From: Fructobacillus pseudoficulneus
GTDB lineage: Bacteria > Bacillota > Bacilli > Lactobacillales > Lactobacillaceae
Direction of reading: 5' to 3'
NCBI RefSeq assembly: GCF_900108455.1
Contig: NZ_FNWS01000002.1
Coordinates: 186,001 to 250,000, forward strand
DNA length: 64,000 nt
The notes under the pieces were generated by a model. The model saw only the letters and a program-made list of their open reading frames with translations. It was not told the DNA's origin and made no database searches. A program made the translations under genes and the position numbers. Shown one piece after another: positions 9,349-18,923 of this stretch. The first letter of the stretch is position 1. Each line of letters begins with the position of its first letter.

Positions 9349-10291
9349 GCTGCTCCTTCTTAAATGGGACATCAACAATATCAAAATCCCGGGCGACATA
9401 AGTATTTGGGAAAATATTCTTCACATCGGTAATAAAACGCTTCAACAGTGGGCCGATGTAGCGAGCCGAAATATGTGTCAACACCAGCCGTTGCACATTA
9501 TTTTCCGCTGCAATCTTGGCCGCATCCCGCGACGTTGAGTGACCGTGGGCCCGAGCTAATTTAACTTCCTCACGGCTTTGACCATAAGTTGATTCATGAA
9601 CTAAGACATCGGCATAGCGTGCGAGATCAGCTGTTTGATCATTTGGTAAAGTATCATAAATAAAGGTCACCACCCGACCTGGTTGGGCTGGGCCAAGGTA
9701 ATCCTGGCCATTCACTACCCGACCGTCATCAAGTGTCACTGTTTCACCAGCCTTCAAGCGGCCATAAACTGGTCCGGCTGGAATTTCGTCTGCCCTGACT
9801 TTGTCGATCAGCAATTCACCTGGGTGGGCCTTTTCTTCGACCCGAAAGCCCCAGGCTTCAATCCGATGCTTCAATGGTGCTGCCACCACCTTAAAGGTTT
9901 CATCTTCAAAAATGGTCCCTGCTTCTAACTCAACAAAATGAACAGGATAAGTCAAATGCGTCTCAGAAACTCGTAAAGCCGCTGTGACAAAGGACTTCAA
10001 TCCCTTGGGCCCGTAAATAGTCAAAGGCTCATTTTTATCCGCTCCCTGGAAGGACCGTGATGATAGCAGGCCTGGCAAACCAAAAATATGGTCACCATGC
10101 AAATGCGAAATAAAAATCTTTTCAATTTTTCGTGGACGAATTGTCGTCTGCAAAATTTGGTGTTGAGTCGCCTCACCAACATCAAACAACCAAACCGCAT
10201 TGCGCTCGTCTAACAACTTCAAGGCAATGCTTGCCACATTACGAAATTTAGACGGTTGGCCCGAGCCGGTTCCTAAAAATTCCAGTTCCAT
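9335..10291 (-). CDS. rnz: Ribonuclease Z (tRNA 3'-end processing)
   Basis: 318 residues from the ATG at 10291, just after a TTG that would add one residue; GAAGGAAC serves either. RNase Z cuts the 3' trailer from tRNA precursors that lack an encoded CCA. The metallo-beta-lactamase signature [13 protein letters not shown] (H-x-H-x-D-H) is near 63-75, with later zinc ligands in YDTLPND, HESTYG and [10 protein letters not shown] and the terminal HISARY. It lies 34 bp after trmD and overlaps recJ. Confidence 0.96.
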   Translation of the reverse strand: MELEFLGTGSGQPSKFRNVASIALKLLDERNAVWLFDVGEATQHQILQTTIRPRKIEKIFISHLHGDHIFGLPGLLSSRSFQGADKNEPLTIYGPKGLKSFVTAALRVSETHLTYPVHFVELEAGTIFEDETFKVVAAPLKHRIEAWGFRVEEKAHPGELLIDKVRADEIPAGPVYGRLKAGETVTLDDGRVVNGQDYLGPAQPGRVVTFIYDTLPNDQTADLARYADVLVHESTYGQSREEVKLARAHGHSTSRDAAKIAAENNVQRLVLTHISARYIGPLLKRFITDVKNIFPNTYVARDFDIVDVPFKKEQHGSK

Positions 10292-10325
10292 CAACTTGTT
10301 CCTTCATTCCTGACGCTAAACCCCT

Positions 10326-11075
10326 TTAGGACTGGTCTTCTGCCAGTTCACTTTTAATATCATCGAGCAGGTCGCGTTCTTCATTTGTAAATTGCCGGTT
10401 CTCTAATAAGTCCGGCCGACGCAAATAAGTCTTCTTTAAAGCCTCTTTTAAGCGCCATTCTTTAATTTTGCCATGGTTACCTGAAGTCAGTACCTCAGGG
10501 ACCGTCAAGCCGCGAAAATCGGCCGGACGAGTGTATTGTGGGTATTCCAGTAAGCCATCAGCAAAGGAGTCGCCCTCCGCCGATTCAGCGTTCCCTAAAA
10601 CATTGGGAATAAAGCGCACCGTGGCATCAATCATGACCATTGAGGCTAGCTCGCCCCCGGTCAAGACATAATCACCAAGCGATAATTCTTCATCGACTAA
10701 GGTCTTAATCCGCTCATCATAGCCTTCGTAATGCCCGGCAATAAAGGTCAGGTGGTCATAGCCTGCTAACCGCTTAGCATCGTGATGATCAAACTTCTTA
10801 CCAGCTGGATCCAATAAAATCACATGACCAGCACTTTGATCTGGACTAGCTTTTTTAACCGCCTCTAAGGCATCAAAAATTGGCTGTGGCGTTAAGAGCA
10901 TCCCGGCACCACCACCAAAGGGATAATCATCAACGTTATTATGTTTGTTAGTCGTGTAATCACGAAAGTCTGTTACTGAAAAATCTAAATCGCCTCGATC
11001 AACTGCCTTACCGATAATCGATTGGCGCATTGGTGCAAACATGTCTGGGAACAAACTTAGTACATCAATTTTCAT
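10326..11075 (-). CDS. trmD: tRNA (guanine-N1-)-methyltransferase
   Basis: 249 residues. Methylates G37 next to the anticodon, which protects the reading frame. The trefoil-knot SPOUT fold is marked by [15 protein letters not shown] at the start, [22 protein letters not shown] at the SAM loop and [11 protein letters not shown]. It overlaps the 3' end of rimM by 11 bp. The rpsP-rimM-trmD order is conserved in bacteria; rplS, often next, is not here. Confidence 0.97.
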   Translation of the reverse strand: MKIDVLSLFPDMFAPMRQSIIGKAVDRGDLDFSVTDFRDYTTNKHNNVDDYPFGGGAGMLLTPQPIFDALEAVKKASPDQSAGHVILLDPAGKKFDHHDAKRLAGYDHLTFIAGHYEGYDERIKTLVDEELSLGDYVLTGGELASMVMIDATVRFIPNVLGNAESAEGDSFADGLLEYPQYTRPADFRGLTVPEVLTSGNHGKIKEWRLKEALKKTYLRRPDLLENRQFTNEERDLLDDIKSELAEDQS

Positions 11076-11592
11076 CGTCTAAGAGCCCTTCTAGCACATC
11101 AATCGTAATCACCTTATCAGCCACGTTGACTTCCTTGACCACGTCAGCAATCACTGGAATTAACCCTTCTTGGCCACTTGGACGTTTGATAATCCAAACA
11201 TCATTAGCACCAGTGGTCATGATTTCCTTGACCTCACCAACAACAGCGCCTGCCAAGTCAACCACCTGACAACCGATGATTTCGTTGTAATAGTACTCAC
11301 CCTCAGGTAATTCATCGCGGTCAGCTGAATCAACGTACAAGTCTTGCCCCTTAAAGATTTCGACTTGGTTGATGTTATCAACCCCTTCAAAGGTCAGTAA
11401 CCACATGCCCTTATGGACACGAGACTTAGCAATCTTTTCCTGATGGTATTGACCATTATCGTTACGATAAAGTACTTGGCCCTTGGCAAAACGGTCTTCA
11501 GCAAAGTCCGTAATGGCCTTAACCTTCAGTTCACCCCGAATGCCGTGAGTATTGACAATTGTTCCAATTTTAAAATATTTTTCAGTATCCAT
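11065..11592 (-). CDS. rimM: 16S rRNA processing / 30S maturation factor RimM
   Basis: 175 residues. RimM binds uS19 and helps mature the head of the 30S subunit. The N-terminal beta-barrel starts [18 protein letters not shown], the family signature, and a PRC-barrel half follows ([20 protein letters not shown]). The ATG at 11592 is the only plausible start because the family signature follows at once, yet no Shine-Dalgarno sequence precedes it and a TATAAT box ends 7 nt upstream (see promoter entry). It overlaps trmD by 11 bp and is separated from rpsP by a terminator. Confidence 0.96.
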   Translation of the reverse strand: MDTEKYFKIGTIVNTHGIRGELKVKAITDFAEDRFAKGQVLYRNDNGQYHQEKIAKSRVHKGMWLLTFEGVDNINQVEIFKGQDLYVDSADRDELPEGEYYYNEIIGCQVVDLAGAVVGEVKEIMTTGANDVWIIKRPSGQEGLIPVIADVVKEVNVADKVITIDVLEGLLDDEN

Positions 11593-11599
11593 ACACTCT

Positions 11600-11608
11600 A
11601 TTATAGCA
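11600..11608 (-). promoter_or_regulatory. Extended -10 promoter placed directly against the rimM start
   Basis: On the minus strand TGC-TATAAT ends 7 nt before the rimM ATG, so the predicted first RNA base falls at or next to the A of the ATG. No recognisable -35 box is present, which fits the extended TGn element. The sequence between (AGAGTGT) has no usable ribosome site. Confidence 0.65.
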
Positions 11609-11635
11609 AAGCTTAGCGCCTGTTTTGCCCCTCAA

Positions 11636-11670
11636 AAAGAAAAAACTACCAAATTTGTTTTGGTAGTTTT
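11636..11670 (-). terminator. Terminator after rpsP
   Basis: Perfect 12-bp stem (AAAACTACCAAA/TTTGGTAGTTTT) with a 5-nt loop, followed on the minus strand by TTTTTTCTTTTTG. It cuts rpsP off from rimM. Confidence 0.85.
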
Positions 11671-11692
11671 CAAGATTAAAACGTAATTTGTC

Positions 11693-12166
11693 TTAAACCA
11701 ATTCCAACAAGTCAGCCTTCTTAGCTGATGATGGGTAGCTAATGCCTTGGGCGTCCAAGTATGCCTTGATTTCGGCAACCTTGTTCTTAGCTGTTGGCTT
11801 TTCAGAAGCAGCAGCAGCTTCTTCCTTCTTAGCAGCAGGCTTTGCCGCTGCCTTCTTGGCAGCTGGCTTTTTTGCCTTTGCAGGCTTTTCAGCTGCAGCA
11901 GCAGCCTTTTGTTCTGCATACTTAGCCATGATACCAGCCTTTGACAACAAGTTGCGAGCTGTATCTGATGGTTGTGCACCATTAGCCAACCAAGCCAAGA
12001 TCTTTGCTTCGTCCAACTTTACTTCTGCTGGAACAGCGATTGGGTTATAAGTACCCACTGTTTCAATAAAACGACCGTCACGAGGTGAACGTGAGTCGGC
12101 GATAACAACGCGGTAGAATGGGCGCTTCTTAGCACCCATCCGCTTCAAGCGAATTTTAACTGCCAT
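11693..12166 (-). CDS. rpsP: 30S ribosomal protein bS16 with a C-terminal Ala/Lys linker and HeH/LEM-like tail
   Basis: 157 residues, against about 80-90 for usual bS16. Residues 1-88 are a complete bS16 ([20 protein letters not shown], then [18 protein letters not shown]). Residues about 89-128 are an Ala/Lys/Glu-rich low-complexity linker of PAKKAAAK type. Residues 129-157 (start [20 protein letters not shown]) look like a helix-extended-loop-helix or LEM/SAP-like nucleic-acid-binding domain. Strong GGAGG ribosome site 9 nt before the ATG, own promoter and own terminator, so it is transcribed apart from rimM-trmD. The bS16 call is certain; the tail domain is by motif resemblance only. Confidence 0.93.
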   Translation of the reverse strand: MAVKIRLKRMGAKKRPFYRVVIADSRSPRDGRFIETVGTYNPIAVPAEVKLDEAKILAWLANGAQPSDTARNLLSKAGIMAKYAEQKAAAAAEKPAKAKKPAAKKAAAKPAAKKEEAAAASEKPTAKNKVAEIKAYLDAQGISYPSSAKKADLLELV

Positions 12167-12198
12167 GTGTAATTTCCTCCGTATTTCTTTACTCCATT

Positions 12199-12227
12199 AT
12201 TATCACAGAAAACAAAAACGATGTCAA
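12199..12227 (-). promoter_or_regulatory. Promoter of rpsP, overlapping the ileS terminator
   Basis: On the minus strand TTGACA (12222-12227), a 17-bp spacer and GATAAT (12199-12204) make a near-consensus promoter 33 nt before the rpsP ATG. The -35 box lies inside the downstream arm of the ileS terminator hairpin. Confidence 0.8.
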
Positions 12228-12245
12228 GTGTTTTTACTTGACATC
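12213..12245 (-). terminator. Terminator after ileS
   Basis: Perfect 10-bp stem (GATGTCAAGT/ACTTGACATC) with a 6-nt loop, followed on the minus strand by GTTTTTGTTTT. The distal arm supplies the -35 box of rpsP. Confidence 0.85.
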
Positions 12246-12271
12246 ATTTTAAAATTCATTTAATGATTTTT

Positions 12272-15070
12272 TTAGCCTTCAAAACCTTCGCTCACAGCCG
12301 CTGGATAGTACTTCCGTACCAAATCAGCTTCTGCCTTTGACAGTTCTGGGAAGGCAGGGTCAGCACCCAAGTCTTCGTGGTAGCGACGGTCACGTGGTGA
12401 CAAACCACCGCGGGCCTTTTCAACCAAGATGGCAACATCATCAAAGACTGGTACATCAGCACCGGCAGTGGCAGCATCCTTCACATCAAGTTGTGAAACC
12501 ATCATAATCAAACGCAAATCCAAGTTCAAGTCAGTCAAAACTGCTTGTTGCTCAGCGGTTAAGTAAAGCGTCAAAGCTGCTTCTGCGTTCTTTCCAATCA
12601 TGTTAGCGGAACGAGCTTCTTCCAAAGCCTTATTGGCAGCCGAACGGATAGCAAAGACTGTTTCCCACTTGGCCAACAAATCTGTTGTATCACCCAAGTC
12701 GGCAACTTCAGGCATGTCTTGCAAGTAAGCAAATTCAGTTGTCGTATTTGGCATGTATGACCAAATTTCTTCTGCCGTATGTGGCAAAACTGGCAACATC
12801 AACTTCGTCAAAGCCGTCAAAATTTCATAAAAGACCGTTTGCATTGAGCGACGCAATGCTGAATCTGGTGCTTCTACGTAGACAACATCCTTAGCGACAT
12901 CCAAGTAGAAGGCTGACAAATCAACGTTGATAAAGTTAATCAAACGAGTGTAAATTTCGTTCAAACGGTAGTTATCGTAACTATCCTTCAAATCAGCTAC
13001 CAGATTATTCAAGATAACCGTTGCATACTGATCATGAGCGGCCCGGTCCTTGAAATCGACCTTATCCTTGGCATAATCAAAGTCAGATGTGTTCGCCAAC
13101 AAGAAGCGCATGGTGTTACGAATCTTTCGGTAAGAGTCCGCCACTTGCTTCAAGATTTCATCAGAAACCGGCATATCCTGTGACGTGTCAACGGAAACCG
13201 TCCACAAACGTAGGATTTCCACACCAAATTTGTCCCCGACATCCAATGGTGAAATCGTGTTACCCAAAGACTTTGACATCTTGTTTCCCTTACCATCCAA
13301 GGTAAATCCTTGTGACAGCAAGTTCTTGTATGGTGCCTGTCCAGTAACGGCTACGGAAGTAATCAATGAAGAGTTAAACCAACCACGGTATTGGTCAGAA
13401 CCTTCCAAGTACAAATCAGCTGGGTAATCCAATTGAGGGCGTTGACGCATCACACCATTCCAAGATGAACCAGAGTCAAACCAGACATCCATGATGTCTT
13501 CTTCCTTCTTGAACTGGCCATTTGGTGAGTGTTCGTTTGCGTAACCTTCTGGCAGCAAGTCCTTGGCTTCACGTTCAAACCAAACATTTGATCCGTGCTT
13601 TTCCACCAACTGGGCCACGTGTTCAATAATGTCTGCATCCAAGATGGCCGTGCCGTCTTCTGCATAGAAGATTGGCAATGGCACACCCCAAACACGCTGA
13701 CGTGAAATGACCCAGTCACCACGACCAGCAATCATGTTGTGCAAACGCTTTTGACCCCATGCTGGGAAGAAGTTCACCCCGTCAATTTGGTCCAAGATAT
13801 CTTGACGGAAGTTGTCGATTGAAGCAAACCATTGTGGCACGGCACGCCAGATGATTGGCTTCTTTGTCCGCCAGTCAAATGGGTATGAGTGCGTGATTGA
13901 TTCCTTCGCCAAGAACAAGCCGGCGTCAGTCAACTTCGTAATTACAGTCCCCGTCACATCATCATAGAAGCGGCCTTCAAATTCAGGACCGGCATTCTTG
14001 GTCATGTTTCCCTTTTCATCAACGGTGACCACGACGTCCAAGCCATACTGCTTTGAAACGTTGTAATCGTCTTCACCAAAACCAGGGGCCGTGTGAACCA
14101 AACCAGTTCCAGAATCCAAGGTAACGTGGTCAGCGTTCATCACAACTTCTTCGGCATCTTCATCCCATGGGTGGTAAGCTGTAATCTTATCCAAGTCTGC
14201 ACCCTTGTATGAATCCAAAACTTCGTAATCTTCCCAACCAAACTTAGGGGCAACCGTTTCCAGCAATTCCTTGGCAACCACGTACTTCTTGTCTTGACCA
14301 GCAGGCTTGACCAAAACATAGTCGAAATCAGGGCCTAAGGTAATTCCACGAGAAGCAGTGACCGTAAATGGCGTTGTCGTCCAAACAACCAAATAAGTAT
14401 CGCCATCCAAGACACCCTTACCATCCTTAACTCGGTTAGCATAGTAAAGTGATGTTGACTTGATGTCGTGGTATTCGATTTCGGCTTCAGCCAAGGCTGA
14501 TTCTGATGACCATGACCAGTAAACAGGCTTAGCACCCTGGAAGATGTAACCCTTCTTGGCCATCGTACCAAAGACACGTAGTTGAGCAGCTTCAAATTCG
14601 GGTTGCAAAGTAATGTATGGGTGGTCCCAATCAGCCATGATGCCCAAACGCTTGAAGTCTGTCCGTTGCTTATCAACTTGTTCCAAGGCAAAGTCCTTGG
14701 CCAAGTTTCGCCACTCGCTCTTTGGCATTGACTTGCGGTCGTGACCAGCCTTGGTCAATTGTTGTTCGATTGGCAAACCGTGCGTATCCCAACCAGGAAC
14801 GTAAGGGGCATAGTAGCCGTTCATGTTCTTGTAGCGAACAATAATATCCTTGGTAATCTTGTTTAAAGCGTGACCCAAGTGAATGTTTCCATTGGCATAT
14901 GGAGGTCCATCATGCAAATTAAAGTGAGGCTTTTGTTCGTTTTGGGCCAAACGTTGGTTGTAGAGGTCTTCTGCATACCAAACTTGTTGGCGTTCTGGTT
15001 CCGTCTTTGGCAACGAACCACGCATTGGAAAATCAGTTTTTCCTAAATTCAAAGTATCTTTATATTTCAT
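12272..15070 (-). CDS. ileS: Isoleucyl-tRNA synthetase
   Basis: 932 residues. Charges tRNA-Ile and edits Val-tRNA-Ile. Class I signatures are present: [16 protein letters not shown] near residue 57 (HIGH) and [10 protein letters not shown] near 595 (KMSKS), with the CP1 editing domain between ([20 protein letters not shown]). Odd: the C-terminus, which in most Firmicute IleRS holds a four-cysteine zinc site, reads [15 protein letters not shown] ... [10 protein letters not shown], with no cysteine left at those places. It is the last gene of the dcw run and is controlled by a T-box leader. The ATG at 15070 follows GGAG. Confidence 0.97.
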   Translation of the reverse strand: MKYKDTLNLGKTDFPMRGSLPKTEPERQQVWYAEDLYNQRLAQNEQKPHFNLHDGPPYANGNIHLGHALNKITKDIIVRYKNMNGYYAPYVPGWDTHGLPIEQQLTKAGHDRKSMPKSEWRNLAKDFALEQVDKQRTDFKRLGIMADWDHPYITLQPEFEAAQLRVFGTMAKKGYIFQGAKPVYWSWSSESALAEAEIEYHDIKSTSLYYANRVKDGKGVLDGDTYLVVWTTTPFTVTASRGITLGPDFDYVLVKPAGQDKKYVVAKELLETVAPKFGWEDYEVLDSYKGADLDKITAYHPWDEDAEEVVMNADHVTLDSGTGLVHTAPGFGEDDYNVSKQYGLDVVVTVDEKGNMTKNAGPEFEGRFYDDVTGTVITKLTDAGLFLAKESITHSYPFDWRTKKPIIWRAVPQWFASIDNFRQDILDQIDGVNFFPAWGQKRLHNMIAGRGDWVISRQRVWGVPLPIFYAEDGTAILDADIIEHVAQLVEKHGSNVWFEREAKDLLPEGYANEHSPNGQFKKEEDIMDVWFDSGSSWNGVMRQRPQLDYPADLYLEGSDQYRGWFNSSLITSVAVTGQAPYKNLLSQGFTLDGKGNKMSKSLGNTISPLDVGDKFGVEILRLWTVSVDTSQDMPVSDEILKQVADSYRKIRNTMRFLLANTSDFDYAKDKVDFKDRAAHDQYATVILNNLVADLKDSYDNYRLNEIYTRLINFINVDLSAFYLDVAKDVVYVEAPDSALRRSMQTVFYEILTALTKLMLPVLPHTAEEIWSYMPNTTTEFAYLQDMPEVADLGDTTDLLAKWETVFAIRSAANKALEEARSANMIGKNAEAALTLYLTAEQQAVLTDLNLDLRLIMMVSQLDVKDAATAGADVPVFDDVAILVEKARGGLSPRDRRYHEDLGADPAFPELSKAEADLVRKYYPAAVSEGFEG

Positions 15071-15089
15071 AAGAGAGCTCCTTTTTGTC

Positions 15090-15335
15090 TAAAGACAAAA
15101 ACGTCCTGCCTGCCCCATATCGGGACAGACAGGACGTTTTTGACGTGGTACCACCTATCTTTCGCTAGTTAAAAACTAACGCTCTAACTGGCGATAACGG
15201 ACCAATCCGCTCATGCTTACTATTAGTTCAGCCTGAGAAGGCAGATAAGAGATGCAAGCTAAGTTGAGTGACTGACCATCTTTCACCGGACATGGCTCGC
15301 TTACAGTATCAACTTAGCTGACTAGCTTACGCCTA
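15090..15335 (-). promoter_or_regulatory. T-box riboswitch leader of ileS (isoleucine specifier ATC)
   Basis: On the minus strand the leader has the T-box sequence AGGTGGTACCACG (15144-15156) and then a strong terminator stem with arms AAAAACGTCCTG and CAGGACGTTTTT (15094-15143) ending in T residues. Stem I is built on an 11-bp helix (AGCTAAGTTGA/TCAACTTAGCT) over a basal GGC-GTAAG/CTTAT-CTGCC helix. The internal loop between them contains TGCATCT; its ATC at 15251-15253 is the likely codon read by uncharged tRNA-Ile. Uncharged tRNA-Ile should stabilise the antiterminator and allow ileS transcription. Confidence 0.93.
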
Positions 15336-15343
15336 AATCAACT

Positions 15344-16108
15344 TTAGTTATTTTCTTGATTATTATCTGAGAAGACAACAACAGTTGGGTCTGCAGCCTC
15401 TTCCTTATCTTCAGCTTCTTGCTTGGCCTTTTCTTCAACGACTTCACTTTCAACTTCTGCTTCAATCGGTCCCTTAGCAAAGCCTGGAACTTCTTTTAGG
15501 TCAGTTGGTAATGAGGCCTGTTCGCCGGCTGGGCCAACTGGTTCGGCTGAAACATGAGAATAGCTAGAACTTTCAGATAAAACTTGCTGAGAAAAATCCG
15601 AAGCAGGCAGCAATTCAACTGCTTGTGATAATTCGTCTTGTGCCAACAATTCCTTTTGCTGATCAATCAAAGCAGTAAATGATTGACGGAAACTATCAAC
15701 ACGCTGACGCAAACGGTTTTGTTCATCAATTAAATCAACGTTTTCTTGTGCCAAGCGAGCTGATTCAGCTTCGGCCTTTTGACGAGCTTCATCAACAATT
15801 TGTTGTGCTTGGCTTTGGGCGTGGGTCAACTGTGACTTAACTTCTGTTTCAGTTTCAGAACGCAACCGTGATGCAGCGCTTTGTGCAAACATGATTGATT
15901 CATTCACTTGTTCACGCTGGCCTTCTAACTCTTCGATTTGCTTTTGTTGCTGACGGTTTTCTTGTTGCAACTTGTCATAGTCTGCCAACAAAGTTCGATA
16001 GTCATTATTAACATCATCCAAGAATGAGTCAACTTCGCGAGCAACATATGCCCGTGAGCCTTTACGAGTAAATTCGTGATTTAAAATTTCATCTGGTGTT
16101 AATGCCAT
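15344..16108 (-). CDS. divIVA: Cell division initiation protein DivIVA
   Basis: 254 residues. Binds negatively curved membrane at septum and poles and recruits growth and division proteins. The N-terminal lipid-binding domain is recognisable (ALTPDEILNHEFTRKGSRAY, then EVDSFLDDV), residues about 30-165 are a long coiled coil rich in Gln and Glu, and the last 90 residues are an acidic, probably disordered tail. It follows ylmH by 27 bp, the usual dcw order, and precedes the ileS T-box. Confidence 0.93.
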   Translation of the reverse strand: MALTPDEILNHEFTRKGSRAYVAREVDSFLDDVNNDYRTLLADYDKLQQENRQQQKQIEELEGQREQVNESIMFAQSAASRLRSETETEVKSQLTHAQSQAQQIVDEARQKAEAESARLAQENVDLIDEQNRLRQRVDSFRQSFTALIDQQKELLAQDELSQAVELLPASDFSQQVLSESSSYSHVSAEPVGPAGEQASLPTDLKEVPGFAKGPIEAEVESEVVEEKAKQEAEDKEEAADPTVVVFSDNNQENN

Positions 16109-16135
16109 GTATCTCTCTAGCCTCCCAAATCCATC

Positions 16136-16930
16136 TCAACGATGAATAATATTAAAAACTGCTTTGATTTTATCCTTTTTACTCTGTCCTGACAAGCTTT
16201 CCAGGGAAATTCTTCCAAATTTTCTCACAGAAATCACATCTTTCAGTGAAACTTGCCGGTCTTTCTTGCTTTCTTGCGCCCAATTGACTTGAACTTGGTC
16301 ACTGTCAATCAGTTCCTGAGCCTTTGCCCGCGAAACATTGAAAGCTGCTGCTATCACAACGTCTAACCGCAAAGAGCTGACCAACAAAAACTGTTCTTGG
16401 CCATCGGCTTCTTTGATCAGTGCTTGATCAGCAGCCAAAATCTGCCAATTAATCTTTGCCTTGGCGACTTTATCGATTGAAGATTCGATAAAGGGAACTA
16501 AGACCGAGTCGACCACAACTTGAGCTTGACCATGGTTTGAATCGATGACGATATCACCAATACCAGACCGATCCAAACCCGCATGGATCAAAGCACCCAA
16601 GACGTCCTTATGACGGATATCAACAAATTTCACCGGAAAGTTCAGAGATAATAGCGTTAAATCAAAATCACTATCCTCAACCTCAAAAAATTCTGGTGCA
16701 ATCACCACTCGCTGACTTTCCGCCTGGGTAAAAATCCCATTTTCAACCATTTGTAAGTCAGATTGCTGGTTAACAATCGTTTGTACAATGTAACGCTGTC
16801 TTGGGTTTAGCAACTTGGTTTGTACTAGACGATAATCTGAAGCCGCTTGATTCACCCAATCTTTGGCCTGCTTGACAAAATCAAGTTCACTGGCATGAAA
16901 ATGCTGACCAATTGTATCACTGCTAGGCAT
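16136..16930 (-). CDS. ylmH: YlmH family S4-domain RNA-binding protein
   Basis: 264 residues. The C-terminal S4 domain (about 186-245) reads SLRLDVVIAAAFNVSRAKAQ, then DVISVRKFGRISLESLSG, and the N-terminal two thirds match the YlmH family. In Bacillus subtilis YlmH acts in ribosome-associated quality control on stalled 50S-peptidyl-tRNA complexes; the same role here is inference from family. It sits 4 bp after yggT, in the standard sepF-yggT-ylmH-divIVA order. Confidence 0.88.
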   Translation of the reverse strand: MPSSDTIGQHFHASELDFVKQAKDWVNQAASDYRLVQTKLLNPRQRYIVQTIVNQQSDLQMVENGIFTQAESQRVVIAPEFFEVEDSDFDLTLLSLNFPVKFVDIRHKDVLGALIHAGLDRSGIGDIVIDSNHGQAQVVVDSVLVPFIESSIDKVAKAKINWQILAADQALIKEADGQEQFLLVSSLRLDVVIAAAFNVSRAKAQELIDSDQVQVNWAQESKKDRQVSLKDVISVRKFGRISLESLSGQSKKDKIKAVFNIIHR

Positions 16931-16934
16931 CTAC

Positions 16935-17192
16935 TTAGACCAGCCAAACCAAGAGGTATTGTGCAATATCCAAGACAATAAACGCTGCTACTGGCCGCAA
17001 ATCAATCATTCCGCCAATGGGTTTAATAAATGAAAACCATGACAAATATGGTTGAATCAGTTTACCTAATTCCCGGCCAAACCAAGAGTTGTAGGCTCCA
17101 GGGAACCAAGACATTAAAACGTAAACGATTAATGCATAAGAATAAATTTTCAACAGCCACGCAATAATTGTGACCAATAATAGTGGAATCAT
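16935..17192 (-). CDS. yggT: YggT family membrane protein (YlmG)
   Basis: 85 residues with two hydrophobic segments (about 1-28 and 62-85) around the family motif FPGAYNSWFGRELGKLIQPY. YggT/YlmG proteins are small membrane proteins tied to division genes; the exact function is unsettled. It is packed 6 bp behind sepF and 4 bp before ylmH, so it is co-translated with division genes. Confidence 0.9.
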   Translation of the reverse strand: MIPLLLVTIIAWLLKIYSYALIVYVLMSWFPGAYNSWFGRELGKLIQPYLSWFSFIKPIGGMIDLRPVAAFIVLDIAQYLLVWLV

Positions 17193-17198
17193 TTTTTA

Positions 17199-17636
17199 TT
17201 AGTACCGATTTTGGTTATCCAAGTTTTCGCTCATTGAACCGGCTACTTCATAGCTAGCGGGTGTCAACAAGAAAATCTTTTCACCAACCCGTTCCATCGA
17301 ACCGGAAACAGCATATACCGCCCCGCCGATGTAGTCCAAAATACGCATTGCTTGTTCTTCTTCTAGTTGCGAGAAATTAACAATCACAGCATCACCTTCG
17401 ATAACCTGACTCGCAATTGCCCGTGAATCGGCATAAACCTTTGGCTCAAACAAAGCAATGCGAGGTTGTGTTGCCCCTTCAGCACTTGACTGACTTTGGT
17501 TTTTAAAAGCCGTCATTTGCTTATTTGCAGGCTTTGGCCGAGGTGCTGGTTCTTGTTCTGAAATTTCTTCGTAGCCTTCTTCTTCGTAGTAATCATCATC
17601 ACTCGAAAATAGACGCTTAATTCCTTCAAATGCCAT
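17199..17636 (-). CDS. sepF: Cell division protein SepF
   Basis: 145 residues. SepF bundles FtsZ and tethers it to the membrane. There is an acidic, Tyr-rich linker after the N-terminal amphipathic helix (MAFEGIKRLFSSDDDYYEEE) and a DUF552 core from about residue 60 (ALFEPKVYADSRAIASQVIE, then VIVNFSQLEEEQAMRILDYI). It lies 13 bp downstream of ftsZ. Length and order are normal. Confidence 0.95.
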   Translation of the reverse strand: MAFEGIKRLFSSDDDYYEEEGYEEISEQEPAPRPKPANKQMTAFKNQSQSSAEGATQPRIALFEPKVYADSRAIASQVIEGDAVIVNFSQLEEEQAMRILDYIGGAVYAVSGSMERVGEKIFLLTPASYEVAGSMSENLDNQNRY

Positions 17637-17649
17637 GAATCAATCCTCC

Positions 17650-18900
17650 TTATCGCTTCTTGAAGAATGGTGGTTGATCATCATCTTCACTTGATAGGTC
17701 TAAATCAATGTTTTGGTTGACCGGTTCAACCGGGTCAAAGGCTTTCTTTTGAACACCATCGAACTGGCCTTCTTGGTTGCTTGGACGCTTTGTCGTAGTA
17801 ATGTCCCAGTTTTTGAATGGATCATCATTACTTGCACCTGCATCCGCTTGTCCTTGATCAGTTCGATCAAAGAGACCGTTTTGAGCGCTTTCCTGTGCTT
17901 GTGCTGCCGGACGGGCTGGTCGGTTCAAAGAAGAAGCACCAGTAGCCTGCAAACCAGTGGCAATAACCGTAATTCGGATTGAATCTCCAAGATTTTCATC
18001 GATTGACGTTCCGAAAATAACGTTCACGTCGCGACCTGCTTCTTGGTTAATCACGTCAGCAGCCGTTTGAGCTTCATAAAGTGACATATCTGGGCCACCA
18101 GTGATATTCAGCAAGACATCTTCTGCCCCTGCCATGTCCACTTCCAAAAGTGGTGATGAGATAGCGGCCTTAGTAGCATCACTTGCTCGTGATTCCCCAT
18201 TGGCAACACCGACACCCATCAAAGCTGGTCCGGCATCTTGCATCACCGTCTTAACATCTGCGAAATCCAAATTGATAAAGCCTGGGCTAGTAATCAATTC
18301 AGAAATTCCACGAACACCTTGTGAGACAACGTCGTCAACAATCTTAAAGGCTTCTGACAAAGGTGTCTTTAAGTCGATTCGGTCCTTCAACTTTTCGTTG
18401 GTGATCACAATTAGTGAATCAACTGATTCAGCCAATGCTTCCAAACCTTCGACTGCATACTTTGAACGCTTTGGTCCTTCCCAAGAAAATGGGCGAGTCA
18501 CCACAGCGACCGTCAAAGCACCGAGGTCTTTGGCAATTTTAGCAACAATTGGTGCGGCACCGTTTCCCGTTCCACCACCCATACCAGCAGTGACAACAAC
18601 CATGTCGGCTCCCTCCAAGGCAGCCTTTAGTTCTTCTGCTGATTCTTCTGCTGCTTTGGCACCGCGTTCAGGATTTGAACCGGCACCCAGGCCGCCAGTT
18701 AACTTTGGTCCGATTTGTACCTTTTGGCGTGCCTTTGACTTATCTAAGGCTTGGACATCAGTGTTGGCAACAATAAAGTCAACCCCTTGGATGCCCTCGT
18801 CAATCATATGGTTGACCGCATTAGAACCACCACCACCGACACCAATTACCTTGATGACGGCACCGTTTTGGCCTTGCGTTTCGTCGATTGTAAAATCCAT
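17650..18900 (-). CDS. ftsZ: Cell division GTPase FtsZ
   Basis: 416 residues. Tubulin-like GTPase that forms the Z-ring. The GTP-binding tubulin signature [10 protein letters not shown] is near residue 106, preceded by [16 protein letters not shown]; the T7 loop [11 protein letters not shown] is intact. After residue about 320 comes a Gln/Asn/Pro-rich linker, then the conserved C-terminal peptide [10 protein letters not shown] that docks FtsA and SepF. Lies 23 bp after ftsA; the ATG at 18900 has a good ribosome site (AAGGAG). Confidence 0.98.
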   Translation of the reverse strand: MDFTIDETQGQNGAVIKVIGVGGGGSNAVNHMIDEGIQGVDFIVANTDVQALDKSKARQKVQIGPKLTGGLGAGSNPERGAKAAEESAEELKAALEGADMVVVTAGMGGGTGNGAAPIVAKIAKDLGALTVAVVTRPFSWEGPKRSKYAVEGLEALAESVDSLIVITNEKLKDRIDLKTPLSEAFKIVDDVVSQGVRGISELITSPGFINLDFADVKTVMQDAGPALMGVGVANGESRASDATKAAISSPLLEVDMAGAEDVLLNITGGPDMSLYEAQTAADVINQEAGRDVNVIFGTSIDENLGDSIRITVIATGLQATGASSLNRPARPAAQAQESAQNGLFDRTDQGQADAGASNDDPFKNWDITTTKRPSNQEGQFDGVQKKAFDPVEPVNQNIDLDLSSEDDDQPPFFKKR

Positions 18901-18923
18901 GAAAGTACTCCTTTGGGAATGAT

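Noticed and set aside
18101-18922. 273-codon open frame on the plus strand
   Set aside because: It lies wholly antisense to ftsZ, has no ribosome site and gives a low-complexity Ser/Thr/Pro-rich product; it is a shadow of the FtsZ codon pattern.
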